A DNA stretch of 64,000 nucleotides, taken from Charina bottae. Taxonomy: Eukaryota; Chordata; Lepidosauria; Squamata; Charinaidae. Made by a program: the position numbers and the translations under genes. The stretch lies in assembly GCA_023362775.1 (NCBI GenBank), contig JALMGJ010000004.1:80652798-80716797 (forward strand), read 5' to 3'. The notes beneath the pieces were generated by a model that ran no database searches, was not told where the DNA came from, and saw only the letters and a list, made by a program, of their open reading frames with translations. The first letter of the stretch is position 1. Every line of letters starts with the position of its first letter. Below are positions 9,554-21,695 of this stretch, in pieces.

Positions 9554-10085
9554 ATATGCCATCAAGTTGTTTTCGAATCCTAGCGACCACATAGATGGAT
9601 CTTCTATATGATGATCTAGCTATAACCTGTTCTTTCAAGTCTCCCAATGGTGCACTCATCACCACTATAACTGAGTCCATCCACCTTGCTCCTGGTTGTC
9701 TTTTCTTCTCTTTCCTTCCACCTTTCCCAGCATTAGAGCCTTTTCTAGAGAGCTGGGTTTTTGCATAACATGTCCTAAGTAGGATAATTTGAGCCTGGTC
9801 ATTTGTGCCTCAAGTGGGAACTCTGGGTTGATTTGTTTTCTTGGTTGTTCACAGTATTCTTAGGAGTCTTCTCCAACACCAAAGTTCAAAGGTGTCAATA
9901 CTCTTCCTATCCTGCTTCCTTAAAGTCCAACTTTTGCTTCCATAGAGTGTCATAGGAAATACCATGGCTTGCAGAATTCTGATTTTTGTAGTTATAGACA
10001 CAAAGAATATCTTTTCCAAGGAATTCATGGCTGCTCTACCAAGTGCTAGTCTGTAGCATATTTCTTGACTGCTTGTTCCTTTACT
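9517..10085 (-). mobile_element. RTE-clade LINE 3' end with (AATC)n tail
   Basis: In minus orientation the 3' end is the AATC repeat at 9517-9553. Upstream lies decayed coding sequence with RRLLRIL.TTKKTNQP, the counterpart of the BovB WCWRRLLRVPWTARRSNQ segment, then a KEKKRQPGARWMDS-like stretch corresponding to BovB GRQRMRWLD. It is an RTE relative distinct from BovB. Two more 3' ends of this family occur at 28020-28372 and 37672-37966. Confidence 0.7.
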
Positions 10086-11488
10086 GTTGATGTCATGTAT
10101 GTATTTACATGATGATGTAAATATATGGCCCTAATTACTCAATGGATTGAATGCCTGATGTTACCTGTTATTTATGAACAAGTTGCTTACAGACATAGAT
10201 TATATATGGACAATTACAATGAAAGATGGTAATCCTTTACTGAAACTGTTGTGTTAATATTTTATATACATATAGAGATGTATAAGAATGCATAAGAATG
10301 TATATGTATGTGTATAAGTCTTCTTTCTGTTACTTGAAGCCAGCACTGGCATAGCCTAAGCAATAAATCCAAGGACCGGTAGTTCTTTAGAACAGTAAAA
10401 GTAATGTTTACATGAAATATTTTACATGTAGAAAAAAAACAGCATTCTGCTGTCCCTTTATTTTGAAGAGATAAAAGTAACATCAATAACATGCTGTGTG
10501 TTTCAACAGTTTCCATTTCTATTTCTGCAAAAGACAGGACAAAGAATAGCTGGAATCTCTGGACAGAATAGATGCAATAATTAAAAGATTTTCTTCCAAA
10601 ATCCTTTCAAAGTATATAGCAAAATAGAATAGGAGGAACAGATCTCCTTCCAAGTGTGAATCAGAGAACGATGCTGTCCAATTCCTATTTGGAATGCAGA
10701 GGTCACTTCTGTTTATCTTATTTCAAGCACTTCCTGGGCTATTTAAGGAAAAACTGATGACTATAAAGTTTAAGTTATATCTCAAACTTCAATCCATTTT
10801 AAAATAATTTCTGTTTCCTCCCTTAATAGTTGGAATTTGAAAACTTACTCCCTATTCCCTCTCCCATCTAAATCAAAGGGCTTATGGAAGACTATAAGCA
10901 AGAGTTATAGTTAGGGTAGGCAGAAGAACCAAAATGTAGGAGAAGATTAGAGTTCTCATCATTGGGAAATTACTGTCACAATTCAAGCATTAACTATGTC
11001 AATTTGTTGACACAGTGTTTCCTTCTGTGCTGCACCTTAGCAAGAAGTTTCCAATAACTTTGTGTTAACACAGTGATAGAGCATGAACCACTGCATATGG
11101 AAGGTTTGTTAATTTTCTTTTGCTAGAAATTACAGCTAGGAATAGATCCCGCAGTGCCATGAATTCTTGAGACATTCAATAAGCTGATATGTATAAGGAG
11201 ATTTCACAAATATCTGTTAATACAATGATAACCCATTTGCTTTCTTGAGCTCTAATACACACAGTTTTACTATAGGTCAAGACTATTTTTAAGGCATTGT
11301 CTGGAATTCAAATCTAGATTCCATTCTACACATATCTCAGTATTTCTGTAGATGGCTCCATTGAAGGCCTAGCTGCAAATGGATGCTTTATTTATTAAAG
11401 TACTTAATTCACTATCACGATAGACGTGTCCCAACAAGCATTATTTTTTCAGCAATGTCCCTTACCTGAGGAAGTTTAAACTACATTG
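10086..11488. other. Unique AT-rich sequence, no gene recognised
   Basis: No repeat family, RNA gene or coherent open frame was seen in this 1.4-kb stretch. A TATACATATA-rich run lies near 10260-10310. Confidence 0.6.
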
Positions 11489-11553
11489 GGAAGGAAGGAA
11501 GGAAGGAAGGAAGGAAGGAAGGAAGGAAGGAAGGAAGGAAGGAAGGAAGGAAG
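11489..11553. repeat. (GGAA)n microsatellite
   Basis: About 16 uninterrupted GGAA tetramers. Confidence 0.97.
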
Positions 11554-11636
11554 ACATTCTTAGATGTCCCATGAGTAAACTAGCATTTTTCCCTTCAGCA
11601 GCAGGCCAGCATTTTTACTCAGCATATAATCTAATG

Positions 11637-11873
11637 CAGGGGTCTCCAACCTGTGGGCTGCGGCCCACTAGTGGGCCATGGCCTGTTAGGAAGTGGGCTG
11701 TGGGGCTCCCACCTGCAAGCCCCGCCCCCCCGGGGTGCGCAATTGGCTCCCGCCTGCAAACCCTGCCCACTGGTGCACACAATTGGCTCCCGCCTGCAAA
11801 CCCCGCCCACTGGTCCGTGGAAAAATTGTCTTCCACGACCGGTCCCTGGTGCCAAAAAGGTTGGGGACCGCTG
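11637..11873. mobile_element. hAT-type MITE (CAGGGGTCTCCAACC ends)
   Basis: A 237-bp element with ends CAGGGGTCTCCAACC and GGTTGGGGACCGCTG and a perfect 8-bp duplication ATCTAATG (11629-11636 and 11874-11881). The interior holds two or three copies of a module close to ATTGGCTCCCGCCTGCAAAC, which also occurs three times near the right end of the 45.5-49.8 kb element. No coding capacity. Confidence 0.92.
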
Positions 11874-11881
11874 ATCTAATG

Positions 11882-12392
11882 CACTTAACTGAACATTATA
11901 CTGCTGGTGCTGTTCAGTTTCACCTGGGGATAGATTGACCTCACCACTTGCAGACATACCTCCTCACTCTTGGCACTGTTCTTCAGAGCCATTCTCCTTT
12001 GGGCAGTGGGAGAACTGAAGTCTTTGAATCAGCCCAGCAGCTGCCAGCTGCCAGCAGCTGCCAGCAGCTGTGGTGAAGCAGGAGAGAGAGGCTTTCTCTC
12101 TGCCACTTCACAGCATGACCCACTCACCCCCACAGCATCTGTCAGGCATTGGATCAGGCTGCTCTTGAACATGTGCTTAGGTGCTCTGACCATTAAAGCA
12201 GAGTTTAAAAACAGTCTGACTAGCTTACAGAAAGGGCATTATATGCTGAAGCAGAAAAGAGATATCTAAGTTGCCTAGCCATCCACTGCACTTATCACCT
12301 ATTATATAGGCTTCATTTGAACACAGAGTATCGCTCTTCTGGAAGAGTGTTAAACCCATATTCAAATCAGCTTGAATAATAGCTGACAGAGG
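11882..12392. other. Spacer, no gene recognised
   Basis: Contains CAGCTGCCAG direct repeats near 12040-12070 and otherwise nothing identifiable. Confidence 0.5.
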
Positions 12393-12914
12393 TTATTTAT
12401 TTATTTATTTATTTATCTATTTTATTTTAACGTATTTATACCCCGCCTATCCCCTCCCTAGACGGAGGGCTCTAGGCGGCTTACAATCATTGAATACATA
12501 TACTGTATTATACATCATATATTTAACAATGTTATAATTACCGCGCATTAGGGAGGGGGTAAGGGAACCGACTCTTCTTCCGCAGGCATCGGACTACATG
12601 CCCCAGAATGCCTCACTTCCAAGCTGGCTGCTGATGTCCAGGAAGCTGTCATCAGGATCCGCCGTCCTCCGCTGTTATCCACGGGAATCAACCAGGTCTT
12701 TTTCGGTTCGAGGGCGACCCCCGAAAGGATGCCAGAAAATTGCCCCACGTGAGTGGTACCCATTTATCTACTTGCCTTAGCTTTTGAATTGCTGGGTTGG
12801 CAGAAGCTCGGGCTAGTGACGAGAGCTCACCTCGCCACGCGGATTCGAACCGCCGGCCTTATGGTCGGCAGACTACCAGCTCAGCGGTTTAACCTGCTGA
12901 GCTACAGCACCCCA
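12393..12914 (-). mobile_element. Composite SINE: Sauria-type tRNA head plus L2-like tail
   Basis: In minus orientation it starts GGGGTGCTGTAGCTCAGCAGG with a pol III A box, has a B box GGTTCGAATCC (12841-12851), then a tRNA-unrelated stretch shared with the Sauria SINE at 43.6 kb (AGTAGATAAATGGGTACCAC). After that it diverges into a GC-rich body and ends in CCGCCTAGAG...GGCGGGGTATAAAT and a TAAA tail, which is L2-like. The second copy at 37079-37592 has the same junction, so this is a family rather than a one-off. Confidence 0.82.
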
Positions 12915-12937
12915 TGTCATGGTATGTCATGAAATGG

Positions 12938-12966
12938 GAGAGAGGGAGAGGGAGAGGGAGAGGGAG
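12938..12966. repeat. (GAGAGG)n short repeat
   Basis: Four to five GAGAGG hexamers directly behind the composite SINE. Confidence 0.8.
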
Positions 12967-15059
12967 AAGGGGGGCTTGCACAATGTCACCTGTTATTTGG
13001 ATTCCACATGTTCATACTGAGCCATGTCTCTGAGCCATGGACCCACTTGGAGAATTGGCAAACTGGCAGATAAACAGCTTTGTCTCTCCCTTTGCCTGCC
13101 ACTTCTCCCATCTAGGAAGCTGATCCCAAGGCTGAGAGAAATGTAAGGTGAAGGGAAGGGGATGAGTTCTGCTGTAATTGACAGATGTTTCTCCTGTCAG
13201 TTGCTGATGTTGAGAAGATAGTGGCAGAACAGACTTCTACCATTTTCCTGCATGTAAAATGAGGACACCATCCTCCACCTCCAAGTCAGAATAGATGCAA
13301 TAGGTATTGGCAGCAAAATCTATTCTAGTTTAATTTTCTGCCGGCTCACAGATGGAAAGACAGCACTTTAAATGAGCTGTGGGAAAATGCCCTAAGTGAA
13401 CTAAGTTGTACAAGCCATCTTTTAAGATGATGAACTAATATGTTGCCATGTAAATTTGTTTATGTTCAAACTTAAGTATGTTCTGAAGTATTTAAATAAA
13501 ATTGCATTCTCTCACTTGTTTCATTTTATATCTCTAATGAGGCAGAGAATAAGCATTTAGCTGCAGTATGCAACTACAGCCCTGGACTGCTATATAAAAA
13601 GAGTTGCTAAATGCCATTTCAAATGATGTCTGTACTGCGCTGATCTGTAGCTATCAACAAGAAGCAGATGCAGATTCTATTTAGCGGAAAAGGAGAAAAT
13701 TTAAATGGCTGCAAAGGGTATGTGAAAATTCAGGTTAAAATCTTGTCCTTTGAATATGAGAAGACATTCCACAAAAAATATGGTGTATTTTTATGCTGTA
13801 GTGTTATATGCTCTTTATGTTACTTGATTTAAATGTTGCTCATAGTTTGGAGGAAAAAAATGTTGTTATACTTGATTATATATTTTACTCATATACTGTA
13901 CAGTACATGAATAATGTCTCTACATTACTTGCATGGACCAAATTCTCATTTGCAAGGAATTGACTGCAGATGTTTGTAGAGCCATACTATTTACTCTAGT
14001 CAAGAATTATGCAGCCGGTTATTACTCCTCTAATAGGATACACACATGTTACTTCTTCATAATGGCAACCGTTTTCCAAGAATATATTAGTTTATGGAAA
14101 CCTTGACACCATTTAAACTCTCCTTACAATATTGTTTCTATTAGAACTTGATTGAAGTTGCCATGCTTTGCATTTTTCCATTTTCATTTTTTTCATGTTC
14201 AGCCAAGGTAATTATATTTTTGCTTCACTTGATTAACAAGAACATAGGTTCAGCACAATGTCACTTGTCTTTGTACAATTATATTCCTGCAGCAGAAACT
14301 TGTGTCATGTCCATCATTCTTGCCAGTAGTTACATTCCCTGCGTGGACACAGTAACTGTGACTTTGTAAATATTATCTTACCACCCATTCATTGGATTTA
14401 CAAAGTATACATAAATCTCCATCATAGCTCCCTTTTCTCTTCCCTCCCTTTTATGTAACATGATGTCAGCTTTGCCTAACCTCATTATTTATCTGAATAG
14501 CTGTTTCTTTCATGGAAACAAGATATGTCATTAAAAATTACTTGAGGATTTTATTTCCCCTCTGGGGAGGTGCCAAAATCCAAAGCTAGTGCAGAAAGCT
14601 GATATACTTTTGTTCTCATCAGTCACATGACTGCCATTTCTATGTAGAAACAATTTTATATTAAATGAATTAGCCATAGTGAAAAATTCTTTAAAATGAG
14701 TACTTAATCAGAATTAAAATTAGTCAAGCTAAATTAGAGAGAGAGAGAGAGAGAGAGAGAGGTGCAGCTGCTTAATTCCATTTAAATAGCCTTCTTCACA
14801 TAAAAGTATATGCACTGTTGCTTCTTTTGAAGCAAACCTCAAATTTTATATCATTCTGTTAGTTAACATATGATCAAAGCATATGTTAACCCTACATCAA
14901 CCCTAACTCCAATACAATCAGGTAGTCTCAGATGAAACTATGAAAAATATGGAAAAGCTTACCTTGACCCAAAGCTGAACCAGCAAAATGGCATCATTTA
15001 CTTAGGAAAACTTAAAAGGTATTAGATTAAAATCATATATGTAGTTTTTATATTTTATA
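12967..15059. other. Unique sequence, no gene; (GA)n at 14737-14762
   Basis: No mobile element was recognised. A GA dinucleotide run lies at 14737-14762. The stretch 13540-13740 is less repetitive, with a balanced composition and homeodomain-like TAAT/ATTTA motifs; it may be a conserved non-coding element, but that cannot be judged without alignment. Confidence 0.5.
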
Positions 15060-15150
15060 TTTGTTGTTTTGTCTGTTTGTTGTACGCTGCCCAGAGTCGC
15101 TTTTGGTGAGATGGGCGGCTATATAAGTTTGTTTAATAACAATAATAATA
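15060..15150 (+). mobile_element. L2-like LINE 3' tail
   Basis: GCTGCCCAGAGTCGCTTTTG, then GATGGGCGGCTATATAAG and an AATAATAAT tail. The same tail is found in reverse at about 25233-25310. Confidence 0.7.
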
Positions 15151-15306
15151 TATATTTTTGTATTTTAAAAATCCCCAATTTTCTTTGTTAAAAGCAAATC
15201 CCCAAATAAACAACACTGTAACAACATTACAATTATAATGCACAGCAAACAATTAATAAACAAACATTTGTTTATTGGTATTCTTACCTGTGCTTATACT
15301 GTATAT

Positions 15307-17974
15307 CAGTGTTTCTCAACCTTTTTCCGACCGTGGCCCCCTTCCAACCTTGTTTCCTTCCTGTGGCCCGCCTGTCCTACCGGCAGAAAGGTAGCTATTT
15401 AAATGTTTTGTCTGTAAATAGAGTATGTTTTATTTATAATTTTTATAACTTACACAAAATACAATTACATAAAAATTTATACTTTAAATATTTCTCGATC
15501 AATGTGACCCTTGTGCTTGATGATGACCAGAAACAAGCTTTTTTATATCCGGTTCTATTGCTGTGAGGGACAACGAAATATCACCTCTGTCCATTATGTT
15601 AAGGTGATTCCGCGTTAGGCTGAGTAAATAATTCACATGACTGAAACCTGATTCTACCAAATACGAAGTAGGAAATGCCATGAAAAACAATTTTGCTTCA
15701 TCCCAAAGCTGTGGAAACTTTTTAGATATTGTACTCTTTATCCAAAAACGGTGTTTTTCTTGACTGAAAGTTACTTTGGCTGCTATGTCGCTCTGTAGCT
15801 CTATGAGCACTTCTTGCAAAGAAACATCAACATCAGCAGCATTCAAAACAAATGGATCAACTATCCAGGCCGGAATATCCATGTCCAGCAGATCACAGAA
15901 ACAAACTTCCATATCATTATAAAGCTGCTTCAAATGATTCACATACACAATTATTTCATCATCTTTCAATTCATCACTAACTGCCGCCAAAGAGGAAAAC
16001 TGTGCGAATACTCGACGTCCAAGATTGGTGGCATACAGCTAGACTTTTCCAAGAAACCCTGTAATAATCTCCTTGCTCGAAAAAAGGTCACAATTCCTGC
16101 CCTGTATTTGTTCGTTTAACAAATTGAGCTTTTTGAAGACATCACACAGGTAAAATATATCACATTTAGCAGAGGTCATCTTTTCTTCCATTTCCTTGCC
16201 TCTGAAAAATGTCACAACTGAGTCCCACAAAGCAACAAAATGACAAAGGCAGTTACCTTTGGACAGCCAATGGACTTCTGTATGCAATAATAAGCATTTG
16301 AAGTCTTCATTATTGTCCTCGCAAAGCTGTCGAAACAGGCGGTCTTGAAGTGCATTTGATTTAATGTAATTTACTACTTTTATTACAATCTGTAGAGACT
16401 CATGCAAGCACCCTGGTGGTGATTTTGAAACCAAGAGTTGTCAGTGAACTATGCAGTGAATACAGAATACTTCTGGCACAACACCTTTCAAATATGCAAT
16501 AAATCCTCTGTATCTACCTGTCATAGCAGCAGCACCATCAGTAGCACAGGCCAGAATGTTCTCGAGAGGGATATCTTTCTCAATGAAGTACCTCTTTACT
16601 TCTTCAAAAATTGTTTCACCTTTAGTATCTGTTTTAAGCTTTCCAGCAAATATCATTTCTTCTTTCAATTTTTCGTCGTGCAAATATCTAACATAAGCCA
16701 TCAGCATTGCTATGTTATCTGGTGAACACGATTCATCAATTTGCAAAGCAAACTTCTGAACTTTTAACTGTGAGACTAGTTGGTTTTCAACATCTTCTGC
16801 CATTTCGTCAATACACCTCGCCACTGATGAATTGCTCAAAGGGATGGATTCGATTATTTCACCAGCATGTTGGTTCATGACGGTTGAAATAACAACAGAC
16901 ACTGCTGGCAAAATCAAGGATTCCCCTATAGTGTGTGTTTCTCTTTCCTTGGCTATCAGTTTGGATATCTCATAAGATGTGATTAAATCTTTGTCATTTA
17001 AAACTGATTTCTGAACAAACATTTTCTTCAATGTAGGTCTAGTTTCCAATTTATCTCGCAACGCTCGAAAATATTCCAGTGGTTTATCCTTCTTGTCTTT
17101 ATGAGATATTTCCAAATGCTTCTGCAACTTACATGGATGCATACTCTCATTGGAAAGTGTGGTCAGACATATCAAACACATAGGTATTGTGTGGTCTTGT
17201 GGTGATGGAATAAATCCGTAGCCAAGATACTCGACTGAGTATTGTCGACATTTCTTTTTTGCGGAGGTAGCCATGGGGTATCTAAAAATAAGAAAATGAA
17301 ATTCGATACAGATGCAGACTAATTTTACATATGTTTGCAACTACAAAATAATAAGATCACTTCTCAGAAATAAAACAGCATTAGAACATCTGAACAAAGA
17401 CAAATGAAAAATTATGTCTGATCCCGATAGATCTTTACAATGAGAAGCAACTGAACACAGCAACCACGAAAGGAATTGCAAACACAACAGCTAAATATAC
17501 CTGAAGATTACATGCAGAACTCTTGCATGCAGCAACATACCTCCTTTCGCAGTAATACTTGCATGAAAAAACAGCACCCTGCAAACTAACACTGCTGCAG
17601 CCATGCACCTTGCCCGTGACAAACGAGATGCGGACAGCTTGGTGTGCGCAGTGGTGGAGTGTGGAACTGGGAGGGAGAAGGAAGCGGAAGCGATGTTGCC
17701 GCAGAGTGAGCATGGCAATCCATCCACTGAGAAGCACAGTCACTTCCCTGTTCACTCTACTTCTCTGTTTTCTATTTTCTTCACTTCTCTGCTTTCTTTT
17801 TTCTTTTCTGTTTTCTTTTCTCGGCCACTTCTCTGTTTTCTTCACTTCTCGCTTCCCTCTGTGGCCCCCTAGTCTCGTGCTGTGGCCCCCATTTACGCAA
17901 TTTTCACCTGTGGCCCCCTTGGAATATCCTGGGGGCCCCCAGGGGGCCATATGGCCCGCGGTTGAGAAACGCTG
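15307..17974. mobile_element. hAT DNA transposon, complete ends, transposase with two stops
   Basis: A 2668-bp element with ends CAGTGTTTCTCAACC and GGTTGAGAAACGCTG and a perfect 8-bp duplication CTGTATAT (15299-15306 and 17975-17982). It holds one minus-strand transposase gene that occupies most of the interior. The subterminal regions carry GTGGCCCCC repeats. TA at the centre of the duplication fits the Buster group of hAT elements. It is the only element in the window with a nearly whole DNA transposase. Confidence 0.95.
15499..17274 (-). pseudogene. hAT (Buster-like) transposase with two in-frame stops
   Basis: One frame of 591 codons from MATSAKKKCRQ at 17274 to 15499. The role is cut-and-paste transposition in the nucleus. 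An N-terminal BED-type zinc finger is visible (CLIC, then HLEISH). The RNase H-like catalytic region shows Asp in LQIDESCS, Asp in ACATDGAAAM, a CIHCIVH motif, and the C-terminal Glu in SYLVESGFSH, which completes the DDE triad. Two stops interrupt it: TGA at 16441-16443 just after CIHCIVH and TAG at 16039-16041. The frame is the same on both sides of each stop, so they are point mutations, not frameshifts. It resembles the family that gave rise to domesticated ZBED5-type genes. The earlier start at 17340 adds 22 hydrophobic residues and is unlikely. Confidence 0.9.
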
Positions 17975-17982
17975 CTGTATAT

Positions 17983-18289
17983 TATCATTTCTGGTGAGAG
18001 AAACGCCATTTAAAATATCACTTTGAATAAAAAGTGATTTTGTTTTGGTATGGTCAGGAAATATTGATCTTGTGAAGACCAAATGTGACTCTTCCATGAA
18101 ACTAAGATTCCCATTTGTGCACAAAAATAAAGAGGGTAAGCACAGAAAATATTTGAAGTCTTACTCAAAAATGAATGGGCAATTGTGAGATTTGTAGATA
18201 GGACCCTCAGAAGTATATCCCCACTGTAATGGATCTGAGAATGTTAAACCTGAAAACAGAGATATGGAAATGAATTTCAAACATGTATG
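17983..18289. other. Spacer, nothing recognised
   Basis: Unique sequence between the hAT element and a CR1 3' fragment. Confidence 0.5.
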
Positions 18290-18590
18290 AGAAGATGTCA
18301 GAACAAGGTCAAGACCTCTTCGCTGTCACTCCAGAGTGCAGGACATGAACTAATGGGTTTAAGTTACAGGAAGGCAGATTCCAACTGAATATTGGAGGGC
18401 ACTACTAATAATAAGACTAATAAGACAAGTTAAGCAGTGGAATCAGTTATGCAGAGAGGTGGAGGGCTTCCCCCCCTGGATGTGTTCAAGAGGAGGATAG
18501 GCATTTATATGTTGGGACACGTTAATCTGGATTTTTGACTAAACAGTTGGATAGACTGAATGGCCCTTCCAATTGTAGGAGTTATATTTT
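18290..18590 (+). mobile_element. CR1 LINE 3' fragment
   Basis: Contains the CR1 3' landmark: GAGAGGTGGAGGGCTTCC, then TGGATGTGTTCAAGAGGAGG and a closing GACTGAATGGCCCTTCCAA. No coding frame survives. Confidence 0.7.
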
Positions 18591-19526
18591 TCACTACTAC
18601 AAAAGGTTAACTTGCTTGATTTATGTAAAGTGGATTGCATATATAAATTCACTTCATATAGAATGTCTTTAAAACTCAATTTCCCCAGTAATTTGTTGAC
18701 ACCATAAAACAAAAGAAAAGTTTAATGTTGGACTGACTAATGTTCTGAAGGCAAGGGCAACAGCAGAACCCTTCACCACAGGAATCCAAACCACCTGGTA
18801 AAGAATTGCAAGAGAGCCGAGGCCATTCAAACAGACTTCAGAAATATTTTGTCAGCAGGGCACTATGGCAATATGGCTCCAGCAAGGAATAATTACATGC
18901 TAATGTACTGACGGGGGGGGGGGGGGCGGGGGATAAACATTTTATATTGTACATCAAGCATTAATCAGTTTGTTTCAATGTAAACAGAGTTTGGGTGATA
19001 GAAAATCTTTTCTTTCATTATATTTACACAGAATATGTACAGTTCTGCACTATGGTGTAGGAAGAGAAAGACTGTGACTGTAACTAGACTTTCTGCATAC
19101 TTTCTGACTTCATCCATCAAAGCCCATTATGTTTAATCACAACATTCAGGTGATCCTTAAGATTGTAATGACTGCAGAAGGAACACATGGGGTTCCAGTT
19201 TGGATTGATACTACTTCAGACAGAGTGGGGAGGGTTAAACCTTTTTCTCTGAATGATTTATTTTCAAATTGCACCCTTGTCCTCCTGTGATTGCAAGGAA
19301 CTCGGCTGCTGTGCCAATTAAAATACTGTGGCGTAGCTGGGAGCAAGCCAGTAAAGGCCAGCTGAATTAGGCAAGTTACTTAGTGTAGTTCAAAGCTCAC
19401 TTTGTTCTGCATTGGCTTCTACTTCACCAATTTAATAAACACTAAGATGGAATTTATTGTTTTTGTTATAGTATCTACTGGAACAACAGTTGTACACAAT
19501 TTTTATCAGCTATTCAATATATAAAT
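18591..19526. other. Unique sequence with a poly-G run
   Basis: A run of 14 G, one C and five G lies at 18913-18932. No gene or mobile element recognised. Confidence 0.5.
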
Positions 19527-19757
19527 GGGAGCCACTTTGGTGTATTGGTTAATGGACCAGCCTAGAAACTTGGAGACTGTAGTTCTACCATACAGTAGGC
19601 ACAAAGCCAGCTGGGTGACTTTGGGCGAGTCACTCTCTGTCCTAGAAAGAAGGCAGTGACAAACCACTTCTGAAAATCTTGCCAAGAAAACTGCAGAGAC
19701 TTGTCCAGGCAGTTGCCAAGAGTCAACAATGACTTGAATGCATTAAATAAATAAATA
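19527..19757 (+). mobile_element. tRNA-headed SINE with RTE-like tail
   Basis: The head GGGAGCCACTTTGGTGTATTGG is followed by AGCCAGCTGGGTGACTTTGG, then a body with AAACCACTTCTGAAAATC. The 3' end (19714-19741, GCCAAGAGTCAACAATGACTT) resembles the RTE 3' end at 37904-37932, so that LINE probably supplied its reverse transcriptase. A second copy is at 28995-29225. The head is shared with the SINEs at 30.3, 33.7 and 34.1 kb, which have another tail. Confidence 0.8.
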
Positions 19758-20239
19758 CATCCTATATATTTATTTAACTGCTGATTCTATAAACAACAGT
19801 AATAAGCAAAGTAGCAGATTTATTTCCCAAAGATTTCCATGAGTTGGTCTGAGAAGCTGGTGAATATGAAAAAAAAAAGATTTTATATTGGGATTCCTCT
19901 AAAACCATTTTCAAAGCTCATTTAGCTGGAGCTTTCCTAAATCCTGGAAAATGCAAGAGGAACTCACCAGGCCCTGGTGGCATCCACTCAAGGGTTATTA
20001 AGGAGCTTAAAGCTGAGATTGTGAACTTTTAACTAAAATATGCAACCTGTCTCTACACTTGGCCTCTGTAGTTGAGTACTGGAAGAAGGCCAACATAACT
20101 CCAGTTTTTAAGAAAGACTAATTATAGGCCTGTCAGCTTAAAACCTGGTATGGGGAAGATAGTGGAAACTGCTATTAAAGATAAAATTATCAAACATTTG
20201 GAGACACAGGCCTCACTCAAGGATATGGTTTCACTAAGG

Positions 20240-20509
20240 CAGAGCTTTCCAAACTGTGTGTCGCAACACAAAAGTGTGTCGCCACACACAGTCTGGTGTG
20301 TTGCCACACAACCCGGAAGCGCTGATCATCATCAGCGCTTCCAGGTTTTCCCGCAGCGACACACCAACGGCAGCGCGCAAAAACTGAAAGCGGCAGCAGC
20401 GCTTCCGGGTTTTTGCACGCTGCCGCAACGGCGGCACTTCCGGGTTTTCCCGCGGCGACACACCAATGGCGGTTGGTGTGTCGCCGCGGGAAAACTTTGG
20501 AAAGCCCTG
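20240..20509. mobile_element. hAT-type MITE nested in CR1
   Basis: Ends CAGAGCTTTCCAAA and TTTGGAAAGCCCTG with an 8-bp duplication CACTAAGG (20232-20239 and 20510-20517). Same family as 3103-3401. The interior is rich in GTGTGTCGC and CGGAAGCGCTG. Insertion into the CR1 body dates the MITE as younger than that LINE copy. Confidence 0.92.
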
Positions 20510-20754
20510 CACTAAGGGAAGGTACTGTCTAATCTACTTGAGTTTTTTGAGGATGTTAATGAACATGTGGATAAGGGCAAGCCAATAGACATCATTAACG
20601 TATTTATAAACGATCTGAAATTGGGTGTGACTAATAGAATGGCCAAGTTTGCTGATGACACTTTTTACACATCAGAGTGGTAAATAAAATAAGAGACTGT
20701 GAAGAGATCCAAAGGAATCTCTGCACATTAGGGGAGTAGGCTTCAAAATGGCAG

Positions 20755-21051
20755 ATGTCATTCAACATGAACGAGCGTAAAGTGTTGCACATTGGTGCCA
20801 AAATTCTAACTACTCATACAAATGAATGGGCTCAGAGCAAGCACTTATATAAGTCAATGATGCAACCACATCTGAAATATTGTGTGAAGTTCTGGTCGCC
20901 ACACCTCAGAAAGGATGTTGTGGAGCTAGAGAAGGTTCAGAGAATGGCAACTAAGATGATCAAAGCACTGGAGCAGTTTCTCTATGAGGAAAGGTTGCAA
21001 CATTTGGGGCTTTTTAGTCTATTGAGGTGTACAAAATTACACATGGTGTAG
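20755..21051 (+). pseudogene. CR1 ORF2 C-terminal fragment
   Basis: The longest open piece of the CR1 copy, about 98 residues, including the CR1-typical HLKYCVKFWSPHLRKDVVEL and EERLQHLGLFSL. It ends in a stop at 21049-21051 within sequence that would continue in an intact CR1. No function is expected. Confidence 0.8.
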
Positions 21052-21695
21052 ATAGAGTAGACAAGAAAAAGCTATTTTCCCCTTCCAAAAATACTAGAAG
21101 CAGAGGTCACATGGTGAAATTGAAACTTGAAATAATTAAGACAGACAAAAAAAAATTTATATATATAATGTTTACACAATGCATAATTAAATTTGGAATT
21201 TGGAATTCGCTACCATGAGCTGTAGTTACCTGCTTGGCTGGCTTCAAATAGGGTTAGACCAACTCATGGAAATCATGGGGATCAGTGGCTATTACTCTTG
21301 ATGGCAATGTGATTGCTTCTGAAGTGAACTTCTTGTATAATTGGTTGACCACTGTGAGAACAGACTGCTGGACTAGATGAGCTAGGAGTCTGATCCAGCA
21401 GGACACTGCATACAGTACTTTCTTAAAAAACTTATAACAGCTATCATGGAGCAACATTTATCTGCTCTGAATACAAAACAGATATACAAGCCAGAGATAG
21501 AAACCCTCATAAGTTCCAATTCTAAACATTTAGAATTATTCTGGAAAGTCCTTTTTTTAAAATTTGCTATCTGTATATTTCCACTAGCTGACAGACATAT
21601 CTTTTGTCCACTTTTTTTCTGCACTATTTATGTCTTCTCTCCCAAACTCTCATAGGGTGCAACTTGGAGGCCAGGCCTACCACATTTGTTGTTGT

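Larger units (their letters stand above)
19920..21430 (+). mobile_element. CR1 LINE, RT region to 3' end, decayed
   Basis: Reading with frameshifts gives GPDGIHPRVIKELK near 19970, NDLKLG...FADDT near 20610-20665 and KSMMQPHLKYCVKFWSPHLRKDVVELEKVQRMATKMI at 20850-20965, all standard CR1 ORF2 landmarks. The 3' end shows CTGCTGGACTAGATGAGCTA. A hAT MITE has inserted at 20240-20509. Many stops; not functional. Confidence 0.85.

Noticed and set aside
12841..12907. tRNA gene
   Set aside because: A and B boxes belong to the tRNA-derived SINE head. The sequence does not close into a cloverleaf with anticodon arm, and it continues into the SINE body.
17435..18124. 229-codon minus frame with Lys/Glu-rich middle
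   Set aside because: It spans the hAT right end and low-complexity TTTTCT sequence. Transposase coding ends at 17274, and no motif is present.
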